Shown in pieces: positions 8,515-17,220 of a stretch of DNA of 64,000 nt (within the stretch, counting starts at the first letter, position 1; every line of letters begins with the position of its first letter). The DNA is from G965215055 sp965242685. Lineage in GTDB: Bacteria > Pseudomonadota > Gammaproteobacteria > UBA4575. Below the pieces are notes generated by a model. It saw only the letters and a program-made list of their open reading frames with translations, made no database searches and was not told the DNA's origin. The stretch lies in contig OZ251487.1 of assembly GCA_965242685.1 (NCBI GenBank), positions 1,674,001 through 1,738,000 on the forward strand, given 5' to 3'. The position numbers were made by a program, and so were the translations under genes.

Positions 8515-9147
8515 ATGAATAAAAAAGCCCTTGAAATTCTTGCGGGAGGGCGGTACCTGGATGATAGCGCAACTATAGATACCCGCGACCGCGACGTTGA
8601 GTTTGAGAACCATATACGAAAGATATTGCAATGTATAGGTGAAAACCCAAGTCGTGAAGGGTTACTTGATACCCCCAAGCGCGTCTCTGAAGCACTACAT
8701 TTTTTGACGAGTGGATACCAGCTTACGGTAAAAGAAGTTGTAAAGGACGCCTTGTTTGAGGAGTCCTGTGAGGAGATGGTAATTGTCAAAAATGTGGAAT
8801 TCTATTCCCTGTGCGAGCATCACTTACTGCCTTTTTTTGGATACGCGCATGTCGGATATTTGCCGCAAGGGCGTGTGATCGGATTAAGCAAGATCGCGCG
8901 CGTTGTCGATGTTTTTGCAAGGCGCCTGCAAGTACAGGAAAGACTTACTACACAAATAGCGGGCGGTTTGTTGGAGATACTGAACGCGTATGGAGTTGCC
9001 GTGGTGCTTGAGGCCAGTCATTTTTGCATGGTAATGCGAGGGGTACAAAAGCAAAACAGTAAGACCGTTACCAGTTCGATGCTGGGTGCGTTCCGAGATG
9101 ATTCGCGTTCTCGCTCTGAGTTTATGGAATTGATCCGTGAGCCATAG
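8515..9147 (+). CDS. folE: GTP cyclohydrolase I, FolE type
   Basis: A 210-residue GTP cyclohydrolase I, first step of tetrahydrofolate (and tetrahydromonapterin) synthesis, converting GTP to 7,8-dihydroneopterin triphosphate. Zinc ligands are visible in SLCEHHLLPFFG (Cys and His near residues 101-104) and in EASHFCMVMRG near 170. The GENPSREGLLDTPKRV motif near 42-57 is a family signature. Length is normal. The ATG sits within GAGATGAACGATG, giving a short Shine-Dalgarno GAGATG. No other folate genes are adjacent, so it is likely monocistronic. Confidence 0.95.
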   Translation: MNKKALEILAGGRYLDDSATIDTRDRDVEFENHIRKILQCIGENPSREGLLDTPKRVSEALHFLTSGYQLTVKEVVKDALFEESCEEMVIVKNVEFYSLCEHHLLPFFGYAHVGYLPQGRVIGLSKIARVVDVFARRLQVQERLTTQIAGGLLEILNAYGVAVVLEASHFCMVMRGVQKQNSKTVTSSMLGAFRDDSRSRSEFMELIREP

Positions 9148-9184
9148 CCATGTTTGCTTTGTCTGCGCGAGCCATCTGAGACGG

Positions 9185-9205
9185 CCCCACTTCGTATAAG
9201 TGGGG
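9185..9205 (+). terminator. Hairpin between convergent folE and yciI
   Basis: A perfect 8-bp stem CCCCACTT / AAGTGGGG with a 5-nt loop lies 37 nt after the folE stop. No U-run follows on either strand, so it is a hairpin in a terminator position rather than a classic intrinsic terminator; being symmetric it could serve both convergent genes. Confidence 0.4.
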
Positions 9206-9257
9206 GATAAATAATCAACAGGAGATTAACGTGTTTCTCCTTGAGGCCGCAACGAGA

Positions 9258-9557
9258 TCAAGGCAGTACTTGCTTGAATGGCTTGACGACCACTTTTTCG
9301 TAGACATTGGCATTAACATAAGGGTCTGCATCCGCCCAGGCTTGTGCCGATTGTAGGGATTCAAATTCAGCTATGATCAGACTCCCCGTAAACCCCGCAT
9401 CGCCTGAGTCGGGGCTATCTACGGCGGGGTGTGGCCCCGCGATGATCAAGCGGCCTTGATCCTTAAGCTCATTCAGGCGCGCGATGTGTAGGTCACGAAC
9501 AGACTTGCGTTTTTCCAAGCTGTTTGCCGTATCTTGACTAATGATTGCGTAAAGCAC
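9258..9557 (-). CDS. yciI: YciI family protein
   Basis: A 99-residue YciI-like protein of the ferredoxin-like dimeric alpha/beta-barrel group. It has the typical opening MLYAIISQDTANSLEKR, the HIARLNELKDQGRLIIAGPH segment with the family His/Asp, and DPYVNANVYEKVVVKPF. The biochemical role of YciI is uncertain; relatives act as small hydrolase or dehydrochlorinase-like enzymes. GTG start at 9557, supported because the family consistently begins M-x-Y-A-I. It is divergent from the YciO-like gene and convergent with folE. Confidence 0.9.
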   Translation of the reverse strand: MLYAIISQDTANSLEKRKSVRDLHIARLNELKDQGRLIIAGPHPAVDSPDSGDAGFTGSLIIAEFESLQSAQAWADADPYVNANVYEKVVVKPFKQVLP

Positions 9558-9667
9558 GATATACCAATATGTCTAAAGTCTGCGTCCGATAAAGATAATA
9601 TCAAATTAATATTGTAATTGGCCGACGTAACGAGATGAGTCACGTATCCGGTCTGCTTCCATAGAAC

Positions 9668-10294
9668 ATGAGCCAGTATTTTGTCATTCACCCCGAGACT
9701 CCGCAAAGGCGTCTGATTCGTCGTGCCGTCGAAATTATCAATCGGGACGGGTTGATAGTGTACCCGACCGATTCCTGTTATGCACTAGGCTGTCACATAG
9801 GAAATAAACGCGCGATGCGCAGGATTCAGAAGATTCGTCAATTAAGTGATAAACACCACTTTACATTGGTATGTCGCGACCTTTCACAATTGTCCAATTA
9901 CGCCATCATTGACAACAGTGCTTATCGACTTATGAAGGCGTGTACGCCCGGCCCGTATACTTTTTTGCTTAAAGCCACTCACGAAGTGCCGCGCAGATTG
10001 CAAATGCCGAAGCGTAAGACAATTGGGTTGAGAACACCGGACCACCCCGTCGCGCTACAGCTATGTGAAAATCTTGGGCAGCCCTTGATGAGCAGTACTC
10101 TGATTTTGCCCGGTGAGAAAGAGCCGCTTTTAGATCCGTTAATCATGCGTGAACGCCTAGAGCACGAGGTGGATTTAGTAATTAATGGGGGGTATTGTGG
10201 CATTCAGGTGACGACAGTGATCGATTTGACCGCTTCAACGCCTGTGGTTGTGCGTCAAGGCAAAGGCGCCGCAGGTTGGTTGATGCAAAATTAA
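9668..10294 (+). CDS. yciO: YciO/Sua5 family protein (threonylcarbamoyl-AMP synthase-like)
   Basis: A 208-residue protein of the YrdC/Sua5/YciO superfamily. The substrate-binding KxR-SxN-type signature area is recognisable: VYPTDSCYALGCHI (about 30-43), then KIRQLSDKHHFTLVCRDLSQ, and CTPGPYTFLLKAT. The sequence is closer to YciO than to the essential TsaC, judged from MSQYFVIHPETPQRRLI at the start and from length. YciO has only weak threonylcarbamoyl-AMP synthase activity in E. coli. ATG start, no strong Shine-Dalgarno. In many gammaproteobacteria this gene sits beside the site-2 protease and trpS, as here. Confidence 0.88.
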   Translation: MSQYFVIHPETPQRRLIRRAVEIINRDGLIVYPTDSCYALGCHIGNKRAMRRIQKIRQLSDKHHFTLVCRDLSQLSNYAIIDNSAYRLMKACTPGPYTFLLKATHEVPRRLQMPKRKTIGLRTPDHPVALQLCENLGQPLMSSTLILPGEKEPLLDPLIMRERLEHEVDLVINGGYCGIQVTTVIDLTASTPVVVRQGKGAAGWLMQN

Positions 10295-10405
10295 AAAATC
10301 CCTTGAATCAATAAATATTCTCAAATGCCCGTCAAACACCGCTTATAATTCAGGCCAGTGGATATTGTCTAAACAAGCACTATCTTGCATGAGGCGTCCT
10401 AGCTG

Positions 10406-11104
10406 ATGAGCATCATCCAAATGATCACCGTTTGGGTTTTACCCGTGCTGTTTGCTATCACTTTGCACGAGGTGGCGCATGGCTGGGTAGCGCATTTTTT
10501 TGGCGATTCCACCGCGGCAAAATTGGGACGGCTGAGCTTGAATCCGCTACGGCACATCGATCCGGTCGGTACTGTATTGGTACCTGCGGTCATGATATTG
10601 ATTCCCGGCAACTTTATCTTTGGATGGGCAAAGCCTGTGCCCGTGGATGTCATGCGGCTTGGTAACCCCAAGCGCGACATGGCTATAGTTGCGGCGGCCG
10701 GGCCACTTTCAAATCTTGTGATGGCGTTGTTTTGGGTGGTTGTTATAAAAAGCTGTCTTGCAAGTGCCGATAGCGGTAACGGCTATACCGAATTTTTTGT
10801 TTACATGGGGGTTGCGGGCGTCGTAATTAATCTGATGCTGATGGTCCTGAATTTTCTCCCTATCCCGCCTTTAGATGGAGGGAGAGTGCTGGCCGGAATA
10901 GTACCGAACAGTTTTTCAAACATACTGCATAGGATTGAGCCTTATGGTTTTTTCATACTTGTCGGGCTGCTTGTGCTGGGCTTGTTGAGTAAGCTGATCT
11001 TTACTCCTTTCATCATGATTTTGTTTTTTATTCTGTATTTATGCGGCGTGCAAACCGAAGATTTTTTGCCTTACTTGTATAGGCTCATGGGAGCATCCGA
11101 TTGA
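10406..11104 (+). CDS. Site-2 protease family intramembrane metalloprotease (M50)
   Basis: A 232-residue membrane protein with the HExxH zinc motif in LHEVAHGWVAH (about 21-31) and the third ligand motif LPIPPLDGG (about 152-160). Around six hydrophobic helices can be counted. It belongs to the short M50 rhomboid-like SpoIVFB-related branch that is regularly found upstream of trpS and scpA in proteobacteria; its substrate there is unknown. No PDZ domain, unlike RseP. ATG start; it follows yciO by 111 nt and precedes trpS by 12 nt, so it is likely in the trpS-scpA operon. Confidence 0.92.
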   Translation: MSIIQMITVWVLPVLFAITLHEVAHGWVAHFFGDSTAAKLGRLSLNPLRHIDPVGTVLVPAVMILIPGNFIFGWAKPVPVDVMRLGNPKRDMAIVAAAGPLSNLVMALFWVVVIKSCLASADSGNGYTEFFVYMGVAGVVINLMLMVLNFLPIPPLDGGRVLAGIVPNSFSNILHRIEPYGFFILVGLLVLGLLSKLIFTPFIMILFFILYLCGVQTEDFLPYLYRLMGASD

Positions 11105-11116
11105 TAATATCGACAC

Positions 11117-12334
11117 GTGGACGCTAACCCTTTACAGAATAAACGCGTCTTGTCGGGCATGCGGCCCACCGGGAAATTGCACCTCGGCCATTTACACGGC
11201 GTATTACATAATTGGCTGGAACTCCAGCACACGCATGAGTGTTTTTTCTTTGTTGCCGACTGGCATGCATTGACCACGGAATATGAAAGTGTTGGAGTTA
11301 TTTCCGAAAGTATACGCGGCATGATCGTTGACTGGCTGGCGGCGGGTGTAGACCCCGATGCCGCGACTTTATTCATCCAGTCACAGGTTCCGGAACATGC
11401 GGAGTTGCACCTTTTATTGTCGATGATCACGCCGCTGGGTTGGTTGGAGCGTGTACCGTCATATAAAGATCAGCAGAGAAAATTCAAGGAAAAAAATTTG
11501 GCAACCTATGGATTTTTGGGGTATCCATTGCTGCAAAGTGCAGACATTCTGGCCTATAAGGCCGCGAACGTGCCGGTAGGCGAAGATCAGGTCGCACATG
11601 TTGAGTTGACGCGCGAGGTCGCCCGCAGATTTAACTTTTTATATAGTAAGGGCCCTGATCTTGAAGATAAGGTAAACCTTATCCTCAACAAGATTGGAAA
11701 GAAAAGCGCCAAGTTGTATCGAGAATATCGCAACCGCTATCAAGGGAAAAATGATATTGAGTCCCTGGGAAAGGGCAAGGCACTGTTGGCGTCACAATCA
11801 AACCTTTCCGCCACGGATAAAGGGCGTCTGTCCAAGGATCTGCAAGGGGAAAGCGAAGCCGTATTGCCGGAGCCGCAGCCCCTGTTGACCCGCGCACCGA
11901 AAATACCGGGCCTAGACGGACAAAAAATGTCCAAGTCTCGTCACAACACGATCTCCTTACGGGAAGCCCCCGCCTCTATCGAGAAAAAAGTACGTACCAT
12001 GCCGACCGATCCGGCGCGCGTGAAACGCACGGATGCGGGCACCCCGGAGAAATGTCCGGTTTGGCAGCTACATGAAACGTATTCCTCGCGGGAGACCAAG
12101 TCGTGGGTACAGCAGGGTTGCCGCAGCGCCGCAATTGGCTGTGTCGACTGCAAACAGCCGATAATTGATGCCATTGAAAAAGAATTACGCCCCATCCGTG
12201 AACGTGCCGACGAATATTTGCAGGATGCAAGTATCGTGCGTACCATCATCAAGGAAGGATGTGAGCGGGCGCGAGACGTGGCGCAGGATACCTTGAGTGA
12301 CGTCAGACAGGCCATCGGCTTATCATGTTGGTAA
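11117..12334 (+). CDS. trpS: Tryptophanyl-tRNA synthetase
   Basis: A 405-residue class Ic synthetase that charges tRNA-Trp. The HIGH-like motif is HLGH in RPTGKLHLGHLHG (near residue 21) and the KMSKS loop is GLDGQKMSKS (near 272). Between them lies an insertion of about 70 residues (starting KVNLILNKIGKKSAKLYREY) that several beta/gammaproteobacterial TrpS proteins also carry; it makes this form longer than the 334-residue E. coli enzyme. GTG start at 11117, 12 nt after the protease gene. In-frame ATG at 11159 falls inside conserved sequence (GMRPTG) and is too late. Confidence 0.94.
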   Translation: MDANPLQNKRVLSGMRPTGKLHLGHLHGVLHNWLELQHTHECFFFVADWHALTTEYESVGVISESIRGMIVDWLAAGVDPDAATLFIQSQVPEHAELHLLLSMITPLGWLERVPSYKDQQRKFKEKNLATYGFLGYPLLQSADILAYKAANVPVGEDQVAHVELTREVARRFNFLYSKGPDLEDKVNLILNKIGKKSAKLYREYRNRYQGKNDIESLGKGKALLASQSNLSATDKGRLSKDLQGESEAVLPEPQPLLTRAPKIPGLDGQKMSKSRHNTISLREAPASIEKKVRTMPTDPARVKRTDAGTPEKCPVWQLHETYSSRETKSWVQQGCRSAAIGCVDCKQPIIDAIEKELRPIRERADEYLQDASIVRTIIKEGCERARDVAQDTLSDVRQAIGLSCW

Positions 12335-12394
12335 GGAAAACTATTATCGCGTTAGTGATGATAAACTAAACCTATCCTGGCCAGGGACAAATCA

Positions 12395-13231
12395 TTGAGA
12401 ATGAGTACCCGTTCCAGTTTCTCAGAGAACCTGCAAACAGAGATACCGTTTGCCGTAGTCAAGGGCGAACCGCTATCGGCACCTCCCGAAGACCTCTATA
12501 TTCCTCCCGATGCGTTGGAAGTCTTTCTTGATGCTTTTGAAGGGCCGCTGGATTTATTGTTGTATCTGATCAAGCGACAAAACCTGGACATCCTGAGTCT
12601 ACCCGTTTTTCAGATTACCAAACAGTACATGAAATACATTGAGTTGATGAAGGAGTTGCAGCTTGAGCTGGCCGCCAAGTATTTAGTCATGGCGGCGATG
12701 TTGGCCGAAATCAAGTCGCGCATGTTGTTACCCAAACCCGTTACAGAGGAGGAGGAAGAAGACCCGCGCTCGGAGCTGATACGGCGGTTGCAGGAATATG
12801 AAAAAATTAAAAAGGCATCGGAAGAAATCAACGAGCTGCCGCGTATGTGCCGGGATACGTTCAACGTTTCGGTCATGCAATCCGAGTACGCGCGTGAAAA
12901 GCCGCAACCCCATGTTGAACTGCAAGAGATATTGCTTGCGTTTCATGCCGTGATGCAACGATCACAAGCGTTCGCCAGCCACCACATTCAACGCAATCCG
13001 TTGTCTGTGAGAGAACGTATGTCACATATACTCAGCACCCTACACGTAAAAGAAGACCTCGTGGAATTTAAGCAACTTTTTGATCCACGGGAAGGGCGTG
13101 CCGGCCTCGTTGTTACGTTTATATCGTTACTTGAGCTTATCAAAGAGCATATCGTTGAACTGGTACAGTCCGAGGCCTTTGCCCCGATCTACGTAAAACC
13201 GGCGGTTACAAATTTGGTCAAAGATAAATAG
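12395..13231 (+). CDS. scpA: Segregation and condensation protein A (kleisin)
   Basis: A 278-residue ScpA, the kleisin that bridges SMC heads with ScpB in chromosome condensation. The conserved FEGPLDLLLYLIKRQNLDI (about 48-66) and the KYLVMAAMLAEIKSRMLLP segment are present. The upstream AGGGA at 12383-12387 is spaced 7 nt from TTG 12395 and 13 nt from ATG 12401, so I keep the TTG start, which adds only two residues. Its normal partner scpB is displaced 1.8 kb downstream by a methyltransferase/endonuclease pair. No smc gene is in the window. Confidence 0.92.
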   Translation: MRMSTRSSFSENLQTEIPFAVVKGEPLSAPPEDLYIPPDALEVFLDAFEGPLDLLLYLIKRQNLDILSLPVFQITKQYMKYIELMKELQLELAAKYLVMAAMLAEIKSRMLLPKPVTEEEEEDPRSELIRRLQEYEKIKKASEEINELPRMCRDTFNVSVMQSEYAREKPQPHVELQEILLAFHAVMQRSQAFASHHIQRNPLSVRERMSHILSTLHVKEDLVEFKQLFDPREGRAGLVVTFISLLELIKEHIVELVQSEAFAPIYVKPAVTNLVKDK

Positions 13232-13285
13232 CCATGAAATGCTCATTTGCCGAGGTAGCGGGAAAAGACTCATTGCCTTTGAGAT

Positions 13286-14299
13286 ATGCGCACCGTTCCC
13301 TACGCCAAACCTATGAAAAATAACCCCCTTCCAAGGCTGGACATTTCGCGGGAAACAAGAGAAAAATTGCTTCCATACTGCCGTCTTCAAGCAGGCGAAA
13401 TTTGGGAAGATGACGTGTGCGGGCATCGTGTAGGATGTTTGAGTGCCGACGACGAAGATGCAATAGAAAAGATAATGACAGGGGAACATGCGCAATTGGC
13501 AATCCATGACCCACCGTACAACCTCGCGGCTTTTGAGCTTCGTTCACTCGACGAATTCATAGACTGGTGCCGAAGCTGGGTATCACGAACAGATGCCGTC
13601 TTGGGTGACGATGCCTCACTCTACGTTTGGCTGGGCGCGGACCAAAATGACGGCTTTCAACCATTGCCGGATTTTATGGTAATGATGAGACATCAACCGT
13701 TTCAGCCTCGAAGTTTCATTACTATGCGCAACCAACGCGGGTATGGCACGCAGAAAAACTGGATGGCGGTCAGGCAGGAACTGCTTTACTACACAAAGGG
13801 CACGCCGACCTTCAACATAAGTGCCGAGTACACGGACATCCCGAAGATCCTTCGAGGGTATTACAAACAGGTGAACGGCGAGATGACGGAAAACCTACAG
13901 CGAAGCCGGGCCGCGACGATTCGCGCCGGAAACGTCTGGGTTGACGTGCAACAAGTATTTTATCGGATGGAGGAAAACGTCTCCGGGTGCTATGCCCAGA
14001 AACCCTTGAAATGTATCGACCGGATCATTCGGGCAAGTTCAAACCCCGGTGACCTGGTGATTGATTTTTTCGCCCATTCGGGCACCACCCTGATCGCCTC
14101 CGAACTGCTCCACCGCAGATGCTTTACGGTTGACATCGATCCCATCTATGCCGAGATCACGATTCGGCGCCTCGAACGCTTGCGGGCAACGGGCAAGACC
14201 GGATGGCAAAACGGACATCCTTTTGAAAATGAGATTCCCGATTTCAAGCCCGGCACAACTTCTGTGTCGCAATCCGTTGCCCAAGAATCCCTACTTTAG
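13286..14299 (+). CDS. DNA methyltransferase (N6-adenine or N4-cytosine), R-M pair
   Basis: A 337-residue amino-methyltransferase. Catalytic motif IV is DPPYN (residues 75-79) and the AdoMet motif I region comes later, at DLVIDFFAHSGTTLIASE near 255-270; this IV-before-I order marks the beta class. The DPPY form fits adenine-N6 or cytosine-N4 methylation. ATG at 13286 is taken as start; an in-frame ATG at 13313 is an alternative. It is followed after 5 nt by a PD-(D/E)XK protein, and the pair interrupts the scpA-scpB operon, which suggests acquisition by transfer. Recognition sequence cannot be read from the protein. Confidence 0.88.
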   Translation: MRTVPYAKPMKNNPLPRLDISRETREKLLPYCRLQAGEIWEDDVCGHRVGCLSADDEDAIEKIMTGEHAQLAIHDPPYNLAAFELRSLDEFIDWCRSWVSRTDAVLGDDASLYVWLGADQNDGFQPLPDFMVMMRHQPFQPRSFITMRNQRGYGTQKNWMAVRQELLYYTKGTPTFNISAEYTDIPKILRGYYKQVNGEMTENLQRSRAATIRAGNVWVDVQQVFYRMEENVSGCYAQKPLKCIDRIIRASSNPGDLVIDFFAHSGTTLIASELLHRRCFTVDIDPIYAEITIRRLERLRATGKTGWQNGHPFENEIPDFKPGTTSVSQSVAQESLL

Positions 14300-14304
14300 T
14301 TTGT

Positions 14305-15036
14305 ATGGAGCACCTGCAAGAAAAACTTGATTCATTGCTGAAATTGTTGCCTAACGAGGAAGAAGTGCGAGATCGCCTTGATTCTCTTGTATCGGTTTAT
14401 CCTTTCAATGAATATGAGTACATCATTGCCACTTTGCTTGCTATGGATGTTTTGCATCTTGATGGCTACCATGAACTTCGATGTGACTACATTGCGAGGA
14501 ATCTATATCTCTATGTTTTTGAGATCAGTGCGCCACGTTCCTTTGGCGAAGCTTGGGCGCAAGGCCACTTAAAAGGATTGGTTCCAGACCTTCAAAAGCC
14601 GTCAAAGAAAATCGACCCTGAGTACTCTGGTCAATATGACTTTTTTCTTACAGAAGGTATTCGCATTGAAGTCAAAGCATCACGAGCGGTTGATGCGGAT
14701 ATGGAGGCACCTTTGTACGCTAAAGCATTAGCTTCAGATTCACGCAAAGGTTTCTTGATGAATTTCCAACAAGTGAAACCAGGATGTTGTGACGTATTTG
14801 TGTGGATTGCCGTTTGGCGTGATGTGATTAGATATTGGGTATTATCGTCTCACGAAATTGAAACAAACCCACACTACTCTCGGGGGCAGCACCGCGGCAA
14901 TGTAGGCGAAGGGCAGCTTCACGTCAGACATGACAATATACAAGACTTTGCAAAATATGAAGTAAAATCAAACCAACTTGAAAAAGCAATTCGCAACGCA
15001 TACAACCGACAGATTAAAAGTTACATATCTGATTGA
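14305..15036 (+). CDS. Putative type II restriction endonuclease (PD-(D/E)XK)
   Basis: A 243-residue protein of no family I can name. Support for a nuclease role: a candidate PD-(D/E)XK core with Asp112 in GQYDFFL and Glu122-Val-Lys124 in GIRIEVKAS, the usual 9-10 residue spacing, and its position 5 nt after a beta-class DNA methyltransferase. The N-terminal 100 residues are helical and may bind DNA. The codon use looks more A/T-rich than neighbouring scp genes. ATG start at 14305. Stand-alone function other than restriction is possible but the pairing makes a type II R-M system the best reading. Confidence 0.75.
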   Translation: MEHLQEKLDSLLKLLPNEEEVRDRLDSLVSVYPFNEYEYIIATLLAMDVLHLDGYHELRCDYIARNLYLYVFEISAPRSFGEAWAQGHLKGLVPDLQKPSKKIDPEYSGQYDFFLTEGIRIEVKASRAVDADMEAPLYAKALASDSRKGFLMNFQQVKPGCCDVFVWIAVWRDVIRYWVLSSHEIETNPHYSRGQHRGNVGEGQLHVRHDNIQDFAKYEVKSNQLEKAIRNAYNRQIKSYISD

Positions 15037-15078
15037 AAAACATGATAAAACCATCACATCGTCCGGTAACATAAGCAT

Positions 15079-15720
15079 ATGAAAGACAACCAGATCAAAC
15101 ACATTATCGAAGCGGCATTGATGGCGGCCGATACGGCGTTGAGTGTTGACCGGTTATCACATCTATTTGAGCCGGATGAAGCGAGGCCGACAAAAGAACA
15201 GATAAGAAATGCGGTCACGCGACTGCAACAGGAATGCGAAGGCCGGGGGATTGAATTAAAGAGAGTTGCCGGCGGCTATCGCTATCAGACACGTAATGAC
15301 GTGCAACCATGGGTAGCCCGGTTGTGGCAGGAAAAACCCCCGCGTTATTCCCGTGCCCTGCTTGAAACACTGGCACTGATCGTCTATCGCCAGCCTGTTA
15401 CACGCGGTGAAATCGAAGACGTGCGGGGCGTAAGCGTAAGCAGTAGCATTATCAGAACACTGCTTGAACGAGAATGGATTCGCGTCATCGGGCATAAAGA
15501 AGTACCCGGTCGTCCGGCCTTGTATGGAAGCACCAGAGAGTTTCTCGATCACTTCAACCTAAAATCCCTGGATGAACTGCCCAGTATCACAGAGTTGACC
15601 GAGCAACGGCAAACGCATCCCGAGCTTGACTTTGCAGAGTCGCAAGAAGACAAATCCCCCCGGCTACAAGTTGTCGATGAAGGTGAAGAATCGGTTGAAA
15701 CAAACGAGAAGTTTCATTAA
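15079..15720 (+). CDS. scpB: Segregation and condensation protein B
   Basis: A 213-residue ScpB, the winged-helix dimer that binds ScpA in the SMC-ScpAB condensin. It opens HIIEAALMAADTALSVDRL and contains the signature ALLETLALIVYRQPVTRGEI (about 92-111) and the GRPALYGSTREFLDHFNL segment. Length is typical. ATG start at 15079. It is 42 nt after the endonuclease gene and 81 nt before the RluB fusion gene, the usual downstream neighbour. Confidence 0.93.
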   Translation: MKDNQIKHIIEAALMAADTALSVDRLSHLFEPDEARPTKEQIRNAVTRLQQECEGRGIELKRVAGGYRYQTRNDVQPWVARLWQEKPPRYSRALLETLALIVYRQPVTRGEIEDVRGVSVSSSIIRTLLEREWIRVIGHKEVPGRPALYGSTREFLDHFNLKSLDELPSITELTEQRQTHPELDFAESQEDKSPRLQVVDEGEESVETNEKFH

Positions 15721-15801
15721 CTTTCCGCCTTTATCCTTCAAGATTCCGAGCCTCTTTTACAACTGCTCTCGGGTTGCATACCACCACGCGCGTTAGCCGT
15801 C

Positions 15802-17220
15802 TTGCCCGTAAGGATACAAAAACTCCTGGCGAGTCGGGGGGTTGCGTCTCGCAGGCAGATTGAACGCTGGATAAAGGCCGGCGACGTTTGCATTGACGGC
15901 AAACCGTGCATGCTCGGACAACAAGTTAGCGGGGACGAAAAAATTACTGTGCGCGGTCAACGCCTCCATTTCCATACCGAAATAAAAACCCGAGTGCTGA
16001 TCTATCACAAACCGGTTGGAGAAGTCGTTACACGTTCCGACCCACAGAAAAGGCTCACAGTATTTGATCGGTTGCCGGCTTTACAGACCGGCCGATGGAC
16101 ATCCGTGGGACGTTTGGATATCAACACTTCCGGCTTGTTGTTGTTTACTACCAACGGCACCCTTGCCAACCACCTGATGCACCCGCGCAATCAAATCGAA
16201 CGGGAATACAGGGTACGTATATATGGCAACGTAACCGACCAAGCACTCTCTCGTTTACAACGCGGCGTGCGGCTGGATGACGGCCCGGCAAAGCTGGAGA
16301 TACTTGAAACGCAGAAAAGTAGCGGCATGAATACATGGTACCGTATTGTATTGAGAGAAGGCCGCAACCGGGAAGTGCGAAGACTGTGGGAGTCTCAGGG
16401 GTTACGAGTCAATCGCTTGATTCGCACGCGCTTCGGGCCCATCCAACTGCCCGAAGAGCTAAAACAAGGGGAATGGGTTGATTTGCCCGCCCGTCAGATT
16501 CGACGGCTGGATGCGTTGACCGCCACTTCGGGCAAACAAAACCCGGATGACGAACCATGGGCAAGGAGAATATACGAAAAACTTTTACAACAGCACGGTC
16601 GCCAAAATTGGTGGCCGGCAAATTCCGAGTTTGAGGTTATGGTGGGCGCAATTCTCACGCAAAACACGGCGTGGACAAACGTCGAGCGGGCCATTGCCAA
16701 CCTGAAAGCCGCGGGTTGCCTTGATGCCGAGAAAATTTTCGATACACTCCCCGCCCGTTTGGCGGCTCTCATCAAGCCGTCCGGCTATTTCAACGTGAAG
16801 GCCAAGCGCCTGCAAAAATTCTGTGAGTGGTACATCAATGCCGGGAGGATGGCGCGGCTGCGCTACTGGCCCACCGCGACGCTGCGCAAACGACTGCTTG
16901 GCGTGCACGGGATAGGGAACGAGACCGCCGATGATATCTTGCTCTATGCCTTTCGTCGCCCGGTGTTTGTCATTGACGCCTATACGCGCCGAATTTTTTC
17001 GCGTCTCGGCTATGTTCGGGGCGATGAGGCATACGATGAGCTTCGCCACGCGTTTGAGGTACAGCTTGCCGATCATCCAAACCTACTGGGGGAATACCAT
17101 GCCTTGATCGTCCGGCATGGCAAGAATATATGTAAGGTCAAACCTGAGTGCGGACGTTGTGAGCTTGCTTCGGTTTGCAAGTTTAATCACGAGACCGCTA
17201 CCCGTGGAAATCGGGATTGA
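15802..17220 (+). CDS. rluB: RluB-type 23S rRNA pseudouridine synthase fused to an endonuclease III-like DNA glycosylase
   Basis: A 472-residue two-part protein in one unbroken frame. Residues 1-240 are RluB-like: S4 domain (about 3-50) and catalytic Asp106 in VGRLDINTSGLLLF, as expected for modification of U2605 in 23S rRNA. Residues about 250-465 are an HhH-GPD Fe-S glycosylase of the COG2231/MagIII-like kind, with WWPANSEFEVMVGAILTQNT, the HhH segment LLGVHGIGNETADDI, Asp in VIDAYTRR, and four Cys (CKVKPECGRCELASVC) for [4Fe-4S]. The endonuclease III lyase Lys position appears to be Glu, suggesting a monofunctional glycosylase. TTG start at 15802; no upstream ATG or GTG is in frame. Confidence 0.85.
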   Translation: MPVRIQKLLASRGVASRRQIERWIKAGDVCIDGKPCMLGQQVSGDEKITVRGQRLHFHTEIKTRVLIYHKPVGEVVTRSDPQKRLTVFDRLPALQTGRWTSVGRLDINTSGLLLFTTNGTLANHLMHPRNQIEREYRVRIYGNVTDQALSRLQRGVRLDDGPAKLEILETQKSSGMNTWYRIVLREGRNREVRRLWESQGLRVNRLIRTRFGPIQLPEELKQGEWVDLPARQIRRLDALTATSGKQNPDDEPWARRIYEKLLQQHGRQNWWPANSEFEVMVGAILTQNTAWTNVERAIANLKAAGCLDAEKIFDTLPARLAALIKPSGYFNVKAKRLQKFCEWYINAGRMARLRYWPTATLRKRLLGVHGIGNETADDILLYAFRRPVFVIDAYTRRIFSRLGYVRGDEAYDELRHAFEVQLADHPNLLGEYHALIVRHGKNICKVKPECGRCELASVCKFNHETATRGNRD

